Source of the DNA: Tupaia tana
Taxonomy: Eukaryota; Chordata; Mammalia; Scandentia; Tupaiidae
Direction of reading: 5' to 3'
DNA: 64,000 nt
Assembly: GCA_026018925.1 (NCBI GenBank)
Contig: JAKSZU010000006.1
Coordinates: forward strand, 194,302,449-194,366,448
Part shown: positions 32,074 through 43,340 of the stretch, piece by piece
Layout of the letters: every line of letters begins with the position of its first letter
How positions within the stretch are numbered: position 1 is the first letter of the stretch
The notes under the pieces: generated by a model
The model's input: only the letters and a program-made list of their open reading frames with translations
Told to the model about the DNA's origin: nothing
Databases searched by the model: none
Program-made: the position numbers and the translations under genes

Positions 32074-32747
32074 CCATGAACTTTTTAAAGTCCTATTATG
32101 TATGTATATATATTTGGATATTTATACATATACACATATACAAACATGCTCATAACAAAATAAGGAGGAAATAGTCATGACAATTAAAGTCCTCATTTTT
32201 ATATGTCATATGTTCACAGCTGATATTTTAAATTACCTTTTTCTACTACTCATTTTGTATTCCTTTTGCCTTCAGCAAGCACCTCAGCTGACTGTTATTC
32301 TTCACCTGGTATAGTAAACTGAAACTCCATTCCTGAATGGTTTGGGCCATATGTAGTTCTGTCTGAATTGGGTCGGTATAGTTTTCAGTTGACCTTAATC
32401 ACAGGACATGATAATACTGAAAGACACCCTAAGAGATATCCTGTATCCACATATACTCTTCTTTACCTCCACTGTAGAGTAGAAATAAAATTTCTCCATG
32501 GTAGTTGAAATCAATCACACCAGTCGCACAGTAACTTTCATCCTTACTACAGATTCAGAGGCATGAGAAGTCCAAATTGGCTAGATAACTCTTATAACTT
32601 CTAGTTCAGTGGAATCACTGTTGTGTTCCCTGGTAGAAACATTCTTCCCTTTGAAACTAAGACTTCCGTGCTTGCAAGCATAAGTTTGCAGAAACAGGGA
32701 GCAAAAATTTTGCCTGTAGTTCCTTAGAGATAATAATAAGCACTGCT

Positions 32748-32990
32748 GGGACCAGCAGTAGGAGTAATGACTATGTTGCTGGAGTCCCATGTAGTCGACC
32801 ATGATTTGAGTCCCAGACCTGGTGGTTTAAATTCATGCTAGGCATATGTGCATGAATGAAGAAGAAGGGATTGTGGCGTGGCCATCCCCCCAGGGGCGTT
32901 ATTTCTTGCTTTCTGTTTCTCTGCCTGTCCCTCTTTCTGGAGAGCACACGCACCCTATAGCAAAAACTTCTCAAAAAAAAAAACAAAAAA
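32748..32990 (+). mobile_element. SINE-A2 with internal deletion
   Basis: Starts 'gggaccagcagtaggagtaa'. The body jumps from 'catatgtgcatgaatga' to 'agaagaagggattg', missing about 25 bases of the 'cccaagatcccgagagga' segment. Inserted in the ERV-L. Confidence 0.88.
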
Positions 32991-34626
32991 ACCCACAAAA
33001 ACCAAAAACAGTGCCATTCCCATTTCTATCCCTTGATTCCTAGACTTGTAAATCCTGTCTATATCAGTAACAGCACCACATATTAGATACTGATTCTGAG
33101 CATGTACAGCTTTCTGGAGAACACAGCCTCAGCCCTTTAAGGGGATAGTTATTTCCACCTATTACTGTAACTGAGTCTTCAAAAGACCATACCATCATTG
33201 TATCGAATCAGCTGCTTCAGGATAATGGGTAACATACTGTATAGAACCACTATAAACTGGAAGTCCAAGTCTTCTCTTCTGTCAACTGAGCATAGTGGAG
33301 TCACCATAAGGCCATAGGTGCAGGCTAGGGAAGAAAAGGCAATAGAGCAGGAAAAAACAATGGACATTTCAGCCACTGGTATGTGTAACTTGTGCTTTCA
33401 GGGCCTGCTCAGCCTTGATAACATATATACCTCTATTTGATGATAGAGTGTTACTGTGCGTGCCCAACTTTATTGATTCATGGGTCAGAGAATATTCAGT
33501 TATGATGGACAATTCAGGTCACACAATACCTTGGTGGCCTATGGTTAAGCATTCCATCACCAATAGGGTTAAATAGCAGGCAGAAACCTTCTCAAAAAAA
33601 GAGTAGTTAACTGCAGAGGACAGCATGTCACGTTCCCAAATCCTAAGGGCCTGCACTGCAATTCACCTATAGGAACCTATCAAAATCCTCATACAGGATC
33701 TCTATCTCCTACTGCTACTTCTGGTACTACTGGATCTGCTGGATCATATGGTCCACATGGCAGAGCAGCTTGTACAGAAGCCTAGACCTGTTGCAGAGCC
33801 TCCTTTGGTTCTGGGCCTCACTCAAAAACAGTAGCTTTTAGAGCACACCCAAATGAAGGATATGTTGTCTTTGAAACCTAAATAGTCCCAACCAGGTGTT
33901 ATACCTCTTTTTTGGTTGTAGGAGGGGTCAGATGCAACAGTTTATCTATCATCTTAGAAGGGATATTTCACATGTCCCACAACACTGGATCCCTAGAAAT
34001 TTCACTAAGGTAGAAAGCCCCTGAGTTTTTGTTGGATTTATTTTCTACCCTCTGACATATGTCTTGCCAATAAATCTACTGTACTCACTACTTCCTGGTT
34101 ACAAGGCCCAATCAGTATTATGTCATCAATATAAGAAATCACATGATATCTTGTGGAAAGGAAGATGATTAAGATCTCTGTGAACTAAATTATGACATAG
34201 GACTAGAAAGTTGGTAAAATCCTAAAGGACAGTGAAGGTGTATTGCTGGCCCTGCCAGCTGAAAACAAACCACTTCTGGTGGTCTTTACTAACAAGTATC
34301 AAGGAAAAAGCATTTTTCCAGATCAATAACTGCATAAAGGTACCAAGGGATGTGTTAGTTTGCTCAAGCAACAAAACCACATCTGGCACAACAGCTGAAA
34401 TTGGAGTCACCACCTGGCTCAGTTTACGATAATACACTGTTACGCTCCAAGATCCATCTGTCTTCTGCAAAGGGCAAATAAGCAAGCTGAATGGTGGGAA
34501 TCACTACTTCTGCATCTTTCAAATCCTTAATGATGACACTAATCTTCACAGTCCCTCCAGGAATATGGTATTATTTTGAGTTTACTGTTTTCCTATGTAG
34601 AGGCAGTTCTAGTGGCTTCCACTTCG

Positions 34627-34652
34627 TTTTTTTTTTTTTTTTTTTTTTTTTA
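34627..34652. repeat. Poly(T) tract
   Basis: Run of about 26 T within the ERV-L. It may be the tail of a severely truncated antisense retroposon, but no SINE body follows. Confidence 0.85.
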
Positions 34653-34930
34653 AATATTATAATCATCTTCATTCCATGTTCAGGTAATCAGTGTGGGATT
34701 TCTGCCAGTTGCCAATTAGGCACTCCAAAACTGGGAAAACCACCAAAGGGTGAGTTCAGAGATCCAGTGATCCAGGGCCCTCTGTGACGTAGACCTGAAC
34801 TGAACATCAGGTATTCATATGATTTTCATAAACCCTTACTCTGATGTTAATGTCAATTCGGAAGTCCCTGAAAAGTCTGAGTATTTCCTTTTTAAAATGC
34901 ACAGTTACCCTGTGTGAAGGACCTATGTTC

Positions 34931-35483
34931 GTTCCCTTTCTTTCTTTCTTTCTTTTTTTTTTTTTTTTTTTTTTTTGGAGAGGTTTTTACTATAGGGCGC
35001 GTGCGCTCGCCAGACAGACAGAGAGAGACAGAGAGACAGAAAGCAGGAAATCACCCCCCAGGGGGGATGGCCACGCCGCAATCCCTTCTCTTCCATTCTC
35101 CTCTCGGGATCTTGGGCACGCACGCACACGCGCCCGGCGTGAGTTTAAGCCACCGGGTCCAGGACTCGAACCGCGGTCCACTACATGGGAGTCCAGCGAC
35201 ATAGCCATTACGCTAACTGCTGGTCCCTTTTCTTTCTTTTTTTAAGATATGTTTTTGTTATAGGGCTCGTGCATTTGCTGGAGATACAGAAAGTGAGAAA
35301 TCACTGCCCCCACCCCAGAGGAGATTAACCACACTGCAGTCCCTTCTCCTCCATTCCCCTCTAGGGATTTTGGGCATGCATGCACACATGCCTGGTGTGA
35401 GTTTTAACCACAAGTCTGGGACTCAGACTGCAGTTGATTACATGGGAATCTAGCGACTAACCATTACACCATTTGCTGGCCTT
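34931..35483 (-). mobile_element. SINE-C, with SINE-A2 in its tail
   Basis: Antisense older SINE at about 35240-35483 ('gttatagggctcgtgcattt' to 'atttgctggcctt'). The 12-bp imperfect TSD ggaYctatgttc lies at 34919-34930 and 35484-35495. Its poly(T) side holds the A2 at 34950-35227. Confidence 0.85.
34950..35227 (-). mobile_element. SINE-A2
   Basis: Near-consensus antisense copy with poly(T), 'actatagggcgcgtgcgctc', 'ggggatggccacgccgcaat' and an intact box B complement 'ggactcgaaccgcgg'. It ends 'actgctggtccc'. Inserted in the tail of the older SINE. Confidence 0.92.
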
Positions 35484-35993
35484 GGATCTATGTTCTTTTG
35501 AGGAAGGCTAGGAGAAAGATTAACAGTATACATTTTGGCATTGTACTGGAGTCTTACCTCAAGGACATCTGGCTTTCCCCTCATTCAAGTAATTCTGGTT
35601 CTGTAAACAAGCTTAAGTCTGAGAATTGACTGAAAGGTTGTGATCTTCTGTTATTGCAATTTAGTTTAGATTTTTCATTTGATATAGAATTTTTCTATCT
35701 ATACAGATCAGGCAAGAGTTTAATAGGCTTCTTATCTATTTTACTTTTAGGAATGCCATGATCAATTAGCCAGTGCCATAGGTCTATGTGAGTCAGACTA
35801 TTCTGATTGTTACTTTGACTCTGCTGTCCATTACAATAACCATTCCCATTTTGCCTTTATGGTTCAGTGCTGCTACTTGACCCCTGCTACTATGGGATCT
35901 TAGTATTCTCATTGCATTTACATTTCCCAGTGTAGGGACTGCAGTCCCATTGTGAGATCTGACCTGCAGAGAAGAACAATCAATGAGTTTTTC

Positions 35994-36171
35994 TTTCTTT
36001 TTTTAAATTCTTTTTTAATAATCATTTATTTAATTTTATTTTCTTGTTATTATTCTTCAATTTGACCAGAGAGATACAGAGAGAGAGAGTGAGAAAGCAG
36101 GTCTGGGACTCAAACTACAGTCAGCCATGTGGGAGTCCAGCACCTTAACCATTACACCACCTGCTGACTAC
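35994..36171 (-). mobile_element. SINE-B
   Basis: Antisense copy with 14-bp TSD tcaatgagtttttc at 35980-35993 and 36172-36185. It interrupts the ERV-L. Confidence 0.92.
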
Positions 36172-37463
36172 TCAATGAGTTTTTCAAGGATGCCAGGACC
36201 CCTTCACAAATTTAATTGTCATAGTTGTATTGATAGGTATGGCATCTGAACCCCCTCTCCACCCACCCACCTAATGTTTTAAGTAGGTCTTACATGACAA
36301 AACCATCTAACTTCTAATCTCCCTAAGCCTTTCAATCTCTTACTCTATAATAAACAATGCAGGTTTGCCATTTGCAGTTTGCTCACTGTGGGCACCTTTT
36401 CATCCATGTTTCAGGCAACTAACTATTTAAACACTCTCATTCTCTGATGCAACATTAAATGCAGACTCTCTACTTAGTGAGCCTGTATCAATATATTTGG
36501 TCCAATCTAACTTTATGTTCCTTCCATCATTACCTACCCTTCCATATCTATTTCCATACATGTTCCCCAGATATCTGTCTGTATATAGAAAAGTAGTTCT
36601 AGAGTGTAGTGCACTTTCTCATAGGTTATACTTTTACCTCACCTTTTGGGGCCTGATGGACTGGAGTCTAATTATAGATCTTGAAGCAAAGAAAGGTGTT
36701 GGGGTTATGGGTCCTGAAGAGAATCAGCATTGCCTTCATGACAACTGACTCTGAGAAGGCAAATTACAGTTTTCTTAGACAATGTAGGGTTAATCCCCTT
36801 GGATATTGGTAGAGAGGCCATTATCACTACGAGTAGGGAGGCCTCTTTCACTGGAAAAAGAGACTTACAAGAATTTAGGGTTCAATGACCCTTATTCTTC
36901 AGAGTCTTTCCACATGTCTTCATTCCAATTTACTAGATCCTGTGTTTTTGCCAGACAGTCTCTTACTTTAACAGTAGACACCTTTCAAGCCTGGGAGTTC
37001 AATATGTACTGTAATTCAACCAGTCACAGGTAAGATTCTGTATTTAATTTTTAGCAGTCTTTGACCTACAGCTACCAGAGGTAGGGATCTCCTTCAGGGT
37101 GCACATAGAAACTTTCAGATAATTTACACAGCATTTGAGCTGGGAATTTAAATCCCTGAGCTAATTTTTTCTCTCACTACTTTGTCCATAGACTTTAAGA
37201 GCAACCTACTAACTTCATTGTATCCAATAGTTTTCCAAAATATTTGAAAATATTGCAACCACTATTACACAGCTTCTTGCTTCTTGTCAGTATAATTAGG
37301 AATATCCAGTGCAGATATTTTGTATATCTCTATTGCCAGGTCATGCCATGGACTATTAGTGCTTGCTCTGGTACTGGAAGTAGAATAATTAGCACCTTTA
37401 AATCTGAACAGGTTAGAAATTCAATTACAGAAAATCCAGAACCAATTCAGAAAGCTAATCTTT

Positions 37464-37652
37464 TTTTTAAAAAAAGAATTATTTAATTAAATTAAACTTA
37501 TTTATTTATTTATTTTAATTTGACCAGAGAGGAACAGAGAGAGAGAGAGAGAAAGAGAAAGTGAGAAGGCAAGCCGCCAGGTCTGGGACTCAGACCACGA
37601 TTGGCTATGTGGGAGTCCAGCACCCTCAACCACCACGCCAACTGCAAATCCC
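37464..37652 (-). mobile_element. SINE-B
   Basis: Antisense: the complement of the tail contains TTCTTT and AATAAA-type repeats, then 'tttgaccagagaggaaca', (ga)n and the head complement. TSD cagaaaRctaatcttt (one mismatch, 16 bp) at 37448-37463 and 37653-37668. Confidence 0.92.
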
Positions 37653-37715
37653 CAGAAAACTAATCTTTCACATTCTGTCCTTTTAGAACCATTCTCAGTA
37701 CCAAAATCTATATTA

Positions 37716-38450
37716 GTCAATATTGGTTCTGTTTCTCTGGAAAACCCTATCTATATCTATACAACTCTATGTATCACATGGTTCTGGAGGCTGAGATCTG
37801 CAGTCACCAGGCCAGAGCCCCAGGAGGGCTGGCTGATGTAAGTTTCAGTCCAAGTCGAAGTCCAAAGGCTGGAGAAGATGATGTCTCACCTTGAAGATAG
37901 GCAGAGAGATAAAATTCTTCATCACTTCTTTTTGTTCTCTTCAAGCCTTCAATGGATTAGATAAGGCCCATCCTCATTGGCAGTAGATCTACTTTAATCA
38001 GTCTGCTGATTCAAATGTTAATTATATCTAGAAAGACTTTACAGACACACCCAGAATATCTAGGAAGACTTTCACAGACACACCCAGAATAACATCTAAA
38101 AAAATATCTGGGGGAGCCAGCAGTTAGTGTAATGGCTATGTCGCTGGACTCCCACGTAGTCGACCGCGGTTCACGTCCCGGACTGCGGTTCGCGTCCCGG
38201 ACCCGGTGGCTTAAAACTCACGCGGGGCGCGTGTGCGTGCATGCCCAAGATCCCAGGAGGAGAATGGAGGAGAAGGGATTGTGGCATGACCATCCCCCCG
38301 GGGGGTGATTTCTCGCTTTCTGTCTCTATGTCTCTCTGTCTGTCTGGCAAGCGCACGCGCTTTATAGCCTATAGCGAAAACCTCTCCAAAAAAAAAAAAA
38401 AAAAAATCAGGAGACCCTATGATTGAGTCAAGTTGACCCATGACATAACC
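37716..38450 (+). repeat. Ancient interspersed repeat, copy 3
   Basis: Same family as the copies at 5.1 and 30.2 kb: 'tggttctggaggctgagatc', 'ttcaatggattagataaggc', 'cagacacacccagaata', then after a SINE 'gagtcaagttgacccatgac'. The segment 'ctttacagacacacccagaa / tctaggaagactttcacaga' is locally duplicated at 38034-38093. Confidence 0.65.
38112..38405 (+). mobile_element. SINE-A1 with duplicated box B
   Basis: Starts 'ggggagccagcagttagtgt'. It carries two adjacent 19-bp units at 38162-38180 and 38181-38199 (gaccgcggttcacgtcccg and gactgcggttcgcgtcccg). The units are near-identical, so box B is doubled. Also a small 'tatagcctatagcg' repetition near 38363-38376. Confidence 0.92.
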
Positions 38451-38454
38451 ATTA

Positions 38455-38560
38455 TCCTCACTATCTATGTGTCAGACATGTGGAGGTATAATAGCAAACA
38501 TGACAAATGTAGCTGTTGTCTTCATGGAGTTTACATTCTAGTGGAAGAGACAAAGATTAA
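38455..38560 (-). repeat. L2 3' fragment
   Basis: 'catggagtttacattctagt' preceded by 'agcaaacatgacaaatgtag' follows the L2 complement. Confidence 0.6.
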
Positions 38561-38584
38561 TGAAGTTCCAAGATAAGTCCTACC

Positions 38585-38603
38585 AAAAAAAAAAAAAAAA
38601 AAA
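38585..38603. repeat. Poly(A) tract
   Basis: Run of 19 A with no recognised retroposon body. Confidence 0.85.
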
Positions 38604-38875
38604 GTGAAGCAGAGTTAAGGAACAGAGAAAGACATGTTAGGGGACTTGGGACTTTATTACATGATTGACTTCTGGTAGTTTTATAAAAAGAGACACAGAC
38701 ACAGATATGAATACACAATTGCTCTTGCCCTCTCACCATGTGATGCACTGTGCTGACTTGGGACTCTATAGGGAATACCCACCAATAAGAAAACTTTCAC
38801 CATATGTGACACCCTGATTTATACCTCCCCAACTGTATGCTAAATAATCCTGTATTCTTTATAAATTTCCCAGTG

Positions 38876-39145
38876 GGTTGTTTGTTTGTTTGTTTGTTTG
38901 TTTATTTATTTTGAGAGGTTTTTGCTATAGGGTGCGCGTGCTTGCCAGAAAGACAAAGACAGAAAGTGAGAAATCACCCCCCCCCAGCAGGGATGGTTAC
39001 ACTACAATCCTTTCTCCTCCGTTCTCCTCTCGGGATCTTGGGCACTGCACCCGGTGTGAGTTTAAGCCACTAGGTCTGGGGCTCAAACCACGGTCAGCTA
39101 CATGGGAGTCCAGCCACATAGTCATTACACCAACTACTGGTCCCA
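38876..39145 (-). mobile_element. SINE-A2
   Basis: Antisense copy with (gttt)n tail (38877-38902), 'tttgctatagggtgcgcgtg' and a body with a short deletion ('gggcactgcacccggtgtga'). Ends 'caactactggtccc'. Confidence 0.88.
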
Positions 39146-39149
39146 CATT

Positions 39150-39845
39150 GTTCTGTTATTAAACAACAGAAAATGAACTATAACAGGAATATAGCAAGTC
39201 ACATGAATATCTGTAGGAAAGCATTCAAACAAAGGAGCAGCAATAGCATAAAGTCTGGGAAATGAATAATTTCATCTGGGGGATTAGTGGTCAGAAAAGT
39301 AAAGTGGGATTAGTCATTGTGTGTTGTGATTTTCCTCTAACCACCTTCAACTGACAGTGTTTGGTCATGAAGCAGCTATTTATTAAGGCTTTGATAAGAT
39401 GAGGAGCAGGGCAAGGAAGTTGAAAGTATATGTAAATAAATAATTGGTGTGAGGAGGCTTATGAGATAATGCAGGCCAGGAGAAAGGAAAGCAGTGGTAG
39501 AGATTACCAATTGATTGGGGATTCCAATAGAATTACAGGAGTTCTGTGCTGAAGGTTTCAAAGAAAAGTGTACTGGAACTGTTGGAGGTGGTATTCAGGG
39601 AACAGATGCTTTCTAAAGCCTTGAGATTTCAGAGGTGCATAAGTTATTATAGTGACAAGGATAGGATAGTGGGAGTAGGAGACTGGGAAAATTGAGGTAC
39701 TGATCGTTAAAAGTGAAGATCTTAAGGCCAGGCAATTGGACAGATATCTACAGGTCTGTTGAAGTTACCAAGATGATGACAAAAGTGGTAATGAAGAGAG
39801 AATCTGTGAACCTTGTGTTAACTCTTTCTTGTAATTTTCACTCTT
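39150..39845. other. Unassigned sequence
   Basis: No gene or named repeat recognised. Confidence 0.5.
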
Positions 39846-39849
39846 CCTT

Positions 39850-40258
39850 GGATTGGCCATAATTTTCCTGTTTATGAGATTTGCATACACTATTTAGAAG
39901 GCTCTTTCCATTCACTCATCCTGTTTAGATGCTGCTTTCTCTGCAAAGTCTGTACTGACTTCCCCATATATGTTCTTTTTCCTTTTTAATCACATGATAC
40001 TTTTTACCTGCTTCTATCATGATACCAAACATGTAGAGGAAGTTTTGTTTAAATTTGCCTCTCCAAGTAAACTGTGAAGTCCCAAAATGCAAAGATTACA
40101 TAGTATCATCTTGGCATCCCTTCAATTAACAATTAACACTTGTTAAGCGAATGCTTTCCTATTAGAATATGAGCAAATTAAGGGCATGACTGTATCCCTT
40201 GTACACAGTACAGTGTTCAGCAATAGTAGAGCCTTAGTAAATAATCCTGAATAAGTTC
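39850..40258 (+). repeat. L2 3' end
   Basis: 'aaggctctttccattcactc', 'gcaaagtctgtactgacttc', 'actgtgaagtcccaaaatgc', 'agtacagtgttcagcaatag', 'ccttagtaaataatcctgaa' correspond to the L2 3' UTR in order. Confidence 0.72.
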
Positions 40259-40344
40259 CATGATCATTTGCAAAAGGAAAACAAAGCCATGATTCATTGA
40301 CATTAATTATTCTCAAATGCATTAGTAGTTAATTCTTGGTAGCA

Positions 40345-40623
40345 GGACCAGCAGTTAGTGTCATGGCTATGTCGCTGAACTCCCATGTAGTCGACCGCGG
40401 TTTGAGCCCCAGGCCCTGTGGCTTTAACTCACGCCTGGCACGTGTGTGTGCATGCCCAAGATCTCGAGAAGAGAATGGAGGAGAAGGGATTGTGGCGTGG
40501 CCATCACAGGCCATCACCAGCCATCACCCTAGGGGATGATTTCTCACTTTCTGTCTCTCTGTCTCTGTCTTGCCCTATAGCAAAAAAAAAAAAAACTCTT
40601 CAAAAAAAAAATTTTTTTAAAGA
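40345..40623 (+). mobile_element. SINE-A2 with local triplication
   Basis: TSD aattcttggtagca (14 bp) at 40331-40344 and 40624-40637. The 'gccatca' segment is repeated three times at 40499-40528. The 3' CT-rich part is shortened ('ctgtcttgccctatagc'). Confidence 0.92.
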
Positions 40624-40639
40624 AATTCTTGGTAGCATG

Positions 40640-41830
40640 ATTTGATTACAGTAAAACTGGAATCATATTTTAGCTTTCCTACCTATTAATGTTTAAACCA
40701 CACCAGCTGACTAATACAAGGCAACTGGAAAGTTGAACCAAAGTGAACATTTACAGTTCAACTTTAGGAGAGGGTTGGGGAGATTTAGATTCAAAGGTCA
40801 GGTCAGTTTGCATTAGAAATATGCTTAGAATTTATCGCAGCTGCTGAAAGTGGGATAGCCTGGAGGTGTACAGATTGTGGAAGGACAGCTGTTTTGTGGA
40901 GCAATCAAACTTGGGTAACTCTTCTTCCTAGTCAACTTCTCTTTATCAGGGAGTCACTTGTTTTTGTTTTGTTTTGTTTTAAGTTTGTATGGCAGCAGCC
41001 TCATTAATTCCTCCCAGGGAAAACTCACTTAAGAACTATTTATGTATTACTTCTATTAAGTCTTCTATTTCTCTGGTGCATTAGAATCACTTACCAAGTT
41101 TTTTTTTTTTTTTCAGGCAACAAAGCCTAGGCAAACAAAACTTTTGAGAGTTCTGATTTAGCAAGTATTTGGTAAAGATTCCCAGAGGATTCTCATGCAT
41201 GGCTTAGGTTAAGGACCACTGAAATGGAGTCACATTCCAGTTAGGGATTGTACTGAAATTATTTATTCTTCAAAGTCTGACATTGACTGACATATTTAGA
41301 GATGACTAAATTAATTGAAAATTGCACATTAAACTGGAGTCAAGCTTTTTTTGTGGAAAGGCCTCGTTATGCTATTATTCATTCATTAGAAAGAAACATT
41401 TTGTTTTTTGTAGTGCTGTATAGGTCAAACATTCATTTACATATGGACAATTTCCCAAGTTTCAGTTCTTGAACTTTATGACTAATCTCTGAGATAATCA
41501 TGGCCTTGTACCAACGTAAATACTGAAGAACAACATGTTTCCTGAGGTAGAGCAGCAAAACCAGCATTTGACATTATTAGAAGAAAAAAATTATGCCCAA
41601 TTTTAAGTAATGTGAAAAAATATTAGAATTCCAGGTTTAAAACATTTTACCACCTTGAGAAATGTTTAGCTATATCTTTCTAAGAGACAGAGATAGAAAT
41701 AGAAGAGACAGAAAAACAGATACAGAGGTAGAGAGACAGAATGACTGAGAAGGTCTTCATGACGTTATCTACCCCTAGTCTCAGCAAGTGTGGATCATTG
41801 GCACTGTATAACTGCCTGGCAACTTGTTAC
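40640..41830. other. Unassigned sequence
   Basis: AT-rich; poly(T) at about 41100-41114 and a GA-rich stretch near 41685-41750. Nothing else recognised. Confidence 0.45.
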
Positions 41831-41864
41831 CTACTTTAATTTTTAAAAAATATTTCATTAATTT

Positions 41865-42088
41865 TTTTTCAAGAGAGAATGAGAAACAGAGAGAAGATTA
41901 TCTTTGACAGGGTCTTCCCACATTGTGATCATTTTCCCCTTAGCCTCCTAGTCAGTCAGAATCACAGGTGTATGTTGGTATGCCTGGCATATTCAAATCC
42001 ACCCAGATTCCAAACCTGGGCCTCCCATGTAGCCCCAGCATCAGGTAGTACTGCCCTATTGTCTGCACCACTGCATCTGAGCTAATTT
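41865..42088 (-). repeat. SINE-E-like old repeat, copy 2
   Basis: 'agagaatgagaaacagagag', 'acagggtcttcccacattgt', 'agcctcctagtcagtcagaa', 'gggcctcccatgtagcccca', 'ctgcaccactgcatctgag'. Same layout as 13127-13345. The first half faintly parallels antisense 7SL-derived SINE sequence. Confidence 0.4.
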
Positions 42089-42248
42089 TTTTTTTTTTTC
42101 AAATCTCAGAAAGTACTTCTAAATGTTATCACAGAATGTGAAATACATTTTGGGCTCTGTGTTAACACATGATAAGTTAAACACAATTTTATGCCATTCT
42201 GAGTGCATTTTTAAAATATCTTTTTAGTATATATTTATTTAGCTTATA

Positions 42249-42325
42249 TTGGGCCATTGGGAAAGTCTTGATGCATTTTTACATAAAAAACAGAAACATA
42301 TGTCATGACTTTTCTGATGACCTAA
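42249..42325. mobile_element. Mariner-type MITE, copy 1
   Basis: 77 bp flanked by TA at 42247-42248 and 42326-42327. The ends 'ttgggccattgggaaagtct' and 'atgacttttctgatgaccta' form imperfect inverted repeats. Same family as 50879-50961. Confidence 0.78.
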
Positions 42326-42379
42326 TATTTTATTATTTTATCTTCATACAATTCCTATTTCCTATTTGTTTTTACTTTT

Positions 42380-42644
42380 TTTTTTTTTTTTTGGAGAGGT
42401 TTTTGCTATAGGGCACGTGCGCTCGCCAGACAGACAGAGAGAGACATAGAGACAGAAAACGAGAAATCACCCCCCAGGGGGGATGGTCACACCGCAATCC
42501 CTTCTCTTCCATTCTCCTCTCGGGATCTTGGGCACGCATGCACACGCGCCCAGCGTGAGTTTTAAGCCACTGGGTCCGGGACTCGAACTGCAGTTGACTA
42601 CATGGGAGTTCAGCAACATAGCCATTACCCTAACTGCTGGTCCT
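42380..42644 (-). mobile_element. SINE-A1-like
   Basis: Antisense: 'gagacatagagacagaaaac' and 'ggatggtcacaccgcaatcc' (A1 markers), but box B complement 'ggactcgaactgcag' and the end 'ctgctggtcc' are A2-like. Mixed markers. Confidence 0.9.
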
Positions 42645-43087
42645 GTTTTTTTACTTTTTAAAGGGAGTGATGTTCTTTCCCATCTTGTCCCTTTTCCTCC
42701 TTTACCCCTTATAAGAGATATTAACATTTTATTGCTCATTCTCTTCCTTTTTTTCTTAAGCATTTAGAGAAGAACTATGTCTTTTTGTGAATCATTAAAT
42801 TTACAGCAGAAGACCTAGATTTAATCCACACTCTGCCAATTGCTTGCAACTAGACTCAGCCTCTTTGAGCCTCCATATATATTACGTTGAAACCCTTGTT
42901 GATAGTGAGTCTAATAAATGGTCCCCAGAGCTACAGAGTTCCCACATACATAATGCTTAAAAGATATTAATTCTTTATACTTGTGAAGTATTTTTATATA
43001 GAATCCTTAGAAAAACAGTTCTGTTCAGGGCAAGAAGACCCTTGGTCTATTCTTGTAACCTCTAAACCATTACTACTTGCAATTTTA

Positions 43088-43340
43088 TTTTTCTTGCTAT
43101 GGGGCATGTGCACTTGCCAGAGAAAGAGAGAGAGAGAAAGTGAGACATTAGCCCCCTGACTTCCAACCCCTCTGGGTACATGGCCACACCACAATCCCTT
43201 CTCCTCCATTCTCCTCTTGGAATTTTGGGCACACAGGCACATGTACCCATTGTGATTTTCAAGCCATGGGTCTGGGATTCAAACTGTGCAGCTGGCCATG
43301 TGGGATCCAGAGCCTTAATCTCCATACCATCTGCTGGCCC
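43088..43340 (-). mobile_element. SINE-C
   Basis: Antisense: 'tgctatggggcatgtgcact', GA-rich, 'ggccacaccacaatccctt', head complement ending 'atctgctggccc'. Flanks share actacttgcaatttta / actactggcaaatttta. Confidence 0.85.

Larger units (their letters stand above)
30955..32095 (-). mobile_element. MITE-like DNA transposon, copy 2, dissected by SINEs
   Basis: Reverse-orientation relative of 15308-15432. The left third (about 30955-31040) contains 'tttgcaccaaaataaactca'. The terminal 'ttttccatgaactttttgtt' stands at about 31800-31817 and 'catgaactttttaaagtc' at 32075-32092. Four SINEs separate the pieces. Confidence 0.7.
32200..37715 (-). pseudogene. Degraded ERV-L internal region (endogenous retrovirus)
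   Basis: On the minus strand, 34222-34485 still encodes about 88 residues of an ERV-L-type reverse transcriptase, including PLQKTDGS, TVYYRKLSQVVTPI and DHQKWFVFSWQGQQ. The catalytic YIDD motif is readable downstream at 34122-34133. Toward lower coordinates come decayed RNase H and connection-type sequence; stops and frameshifts are frequent. Toward higher coordinates (34.5-37.7 kb) lies a region I take to be protease/gag-like by position only. Five or more SINEs interrupt it. No paired LTRs are identified and no env is expected for ERV-L. It cannot produce proteins. Confidence 0.8.
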
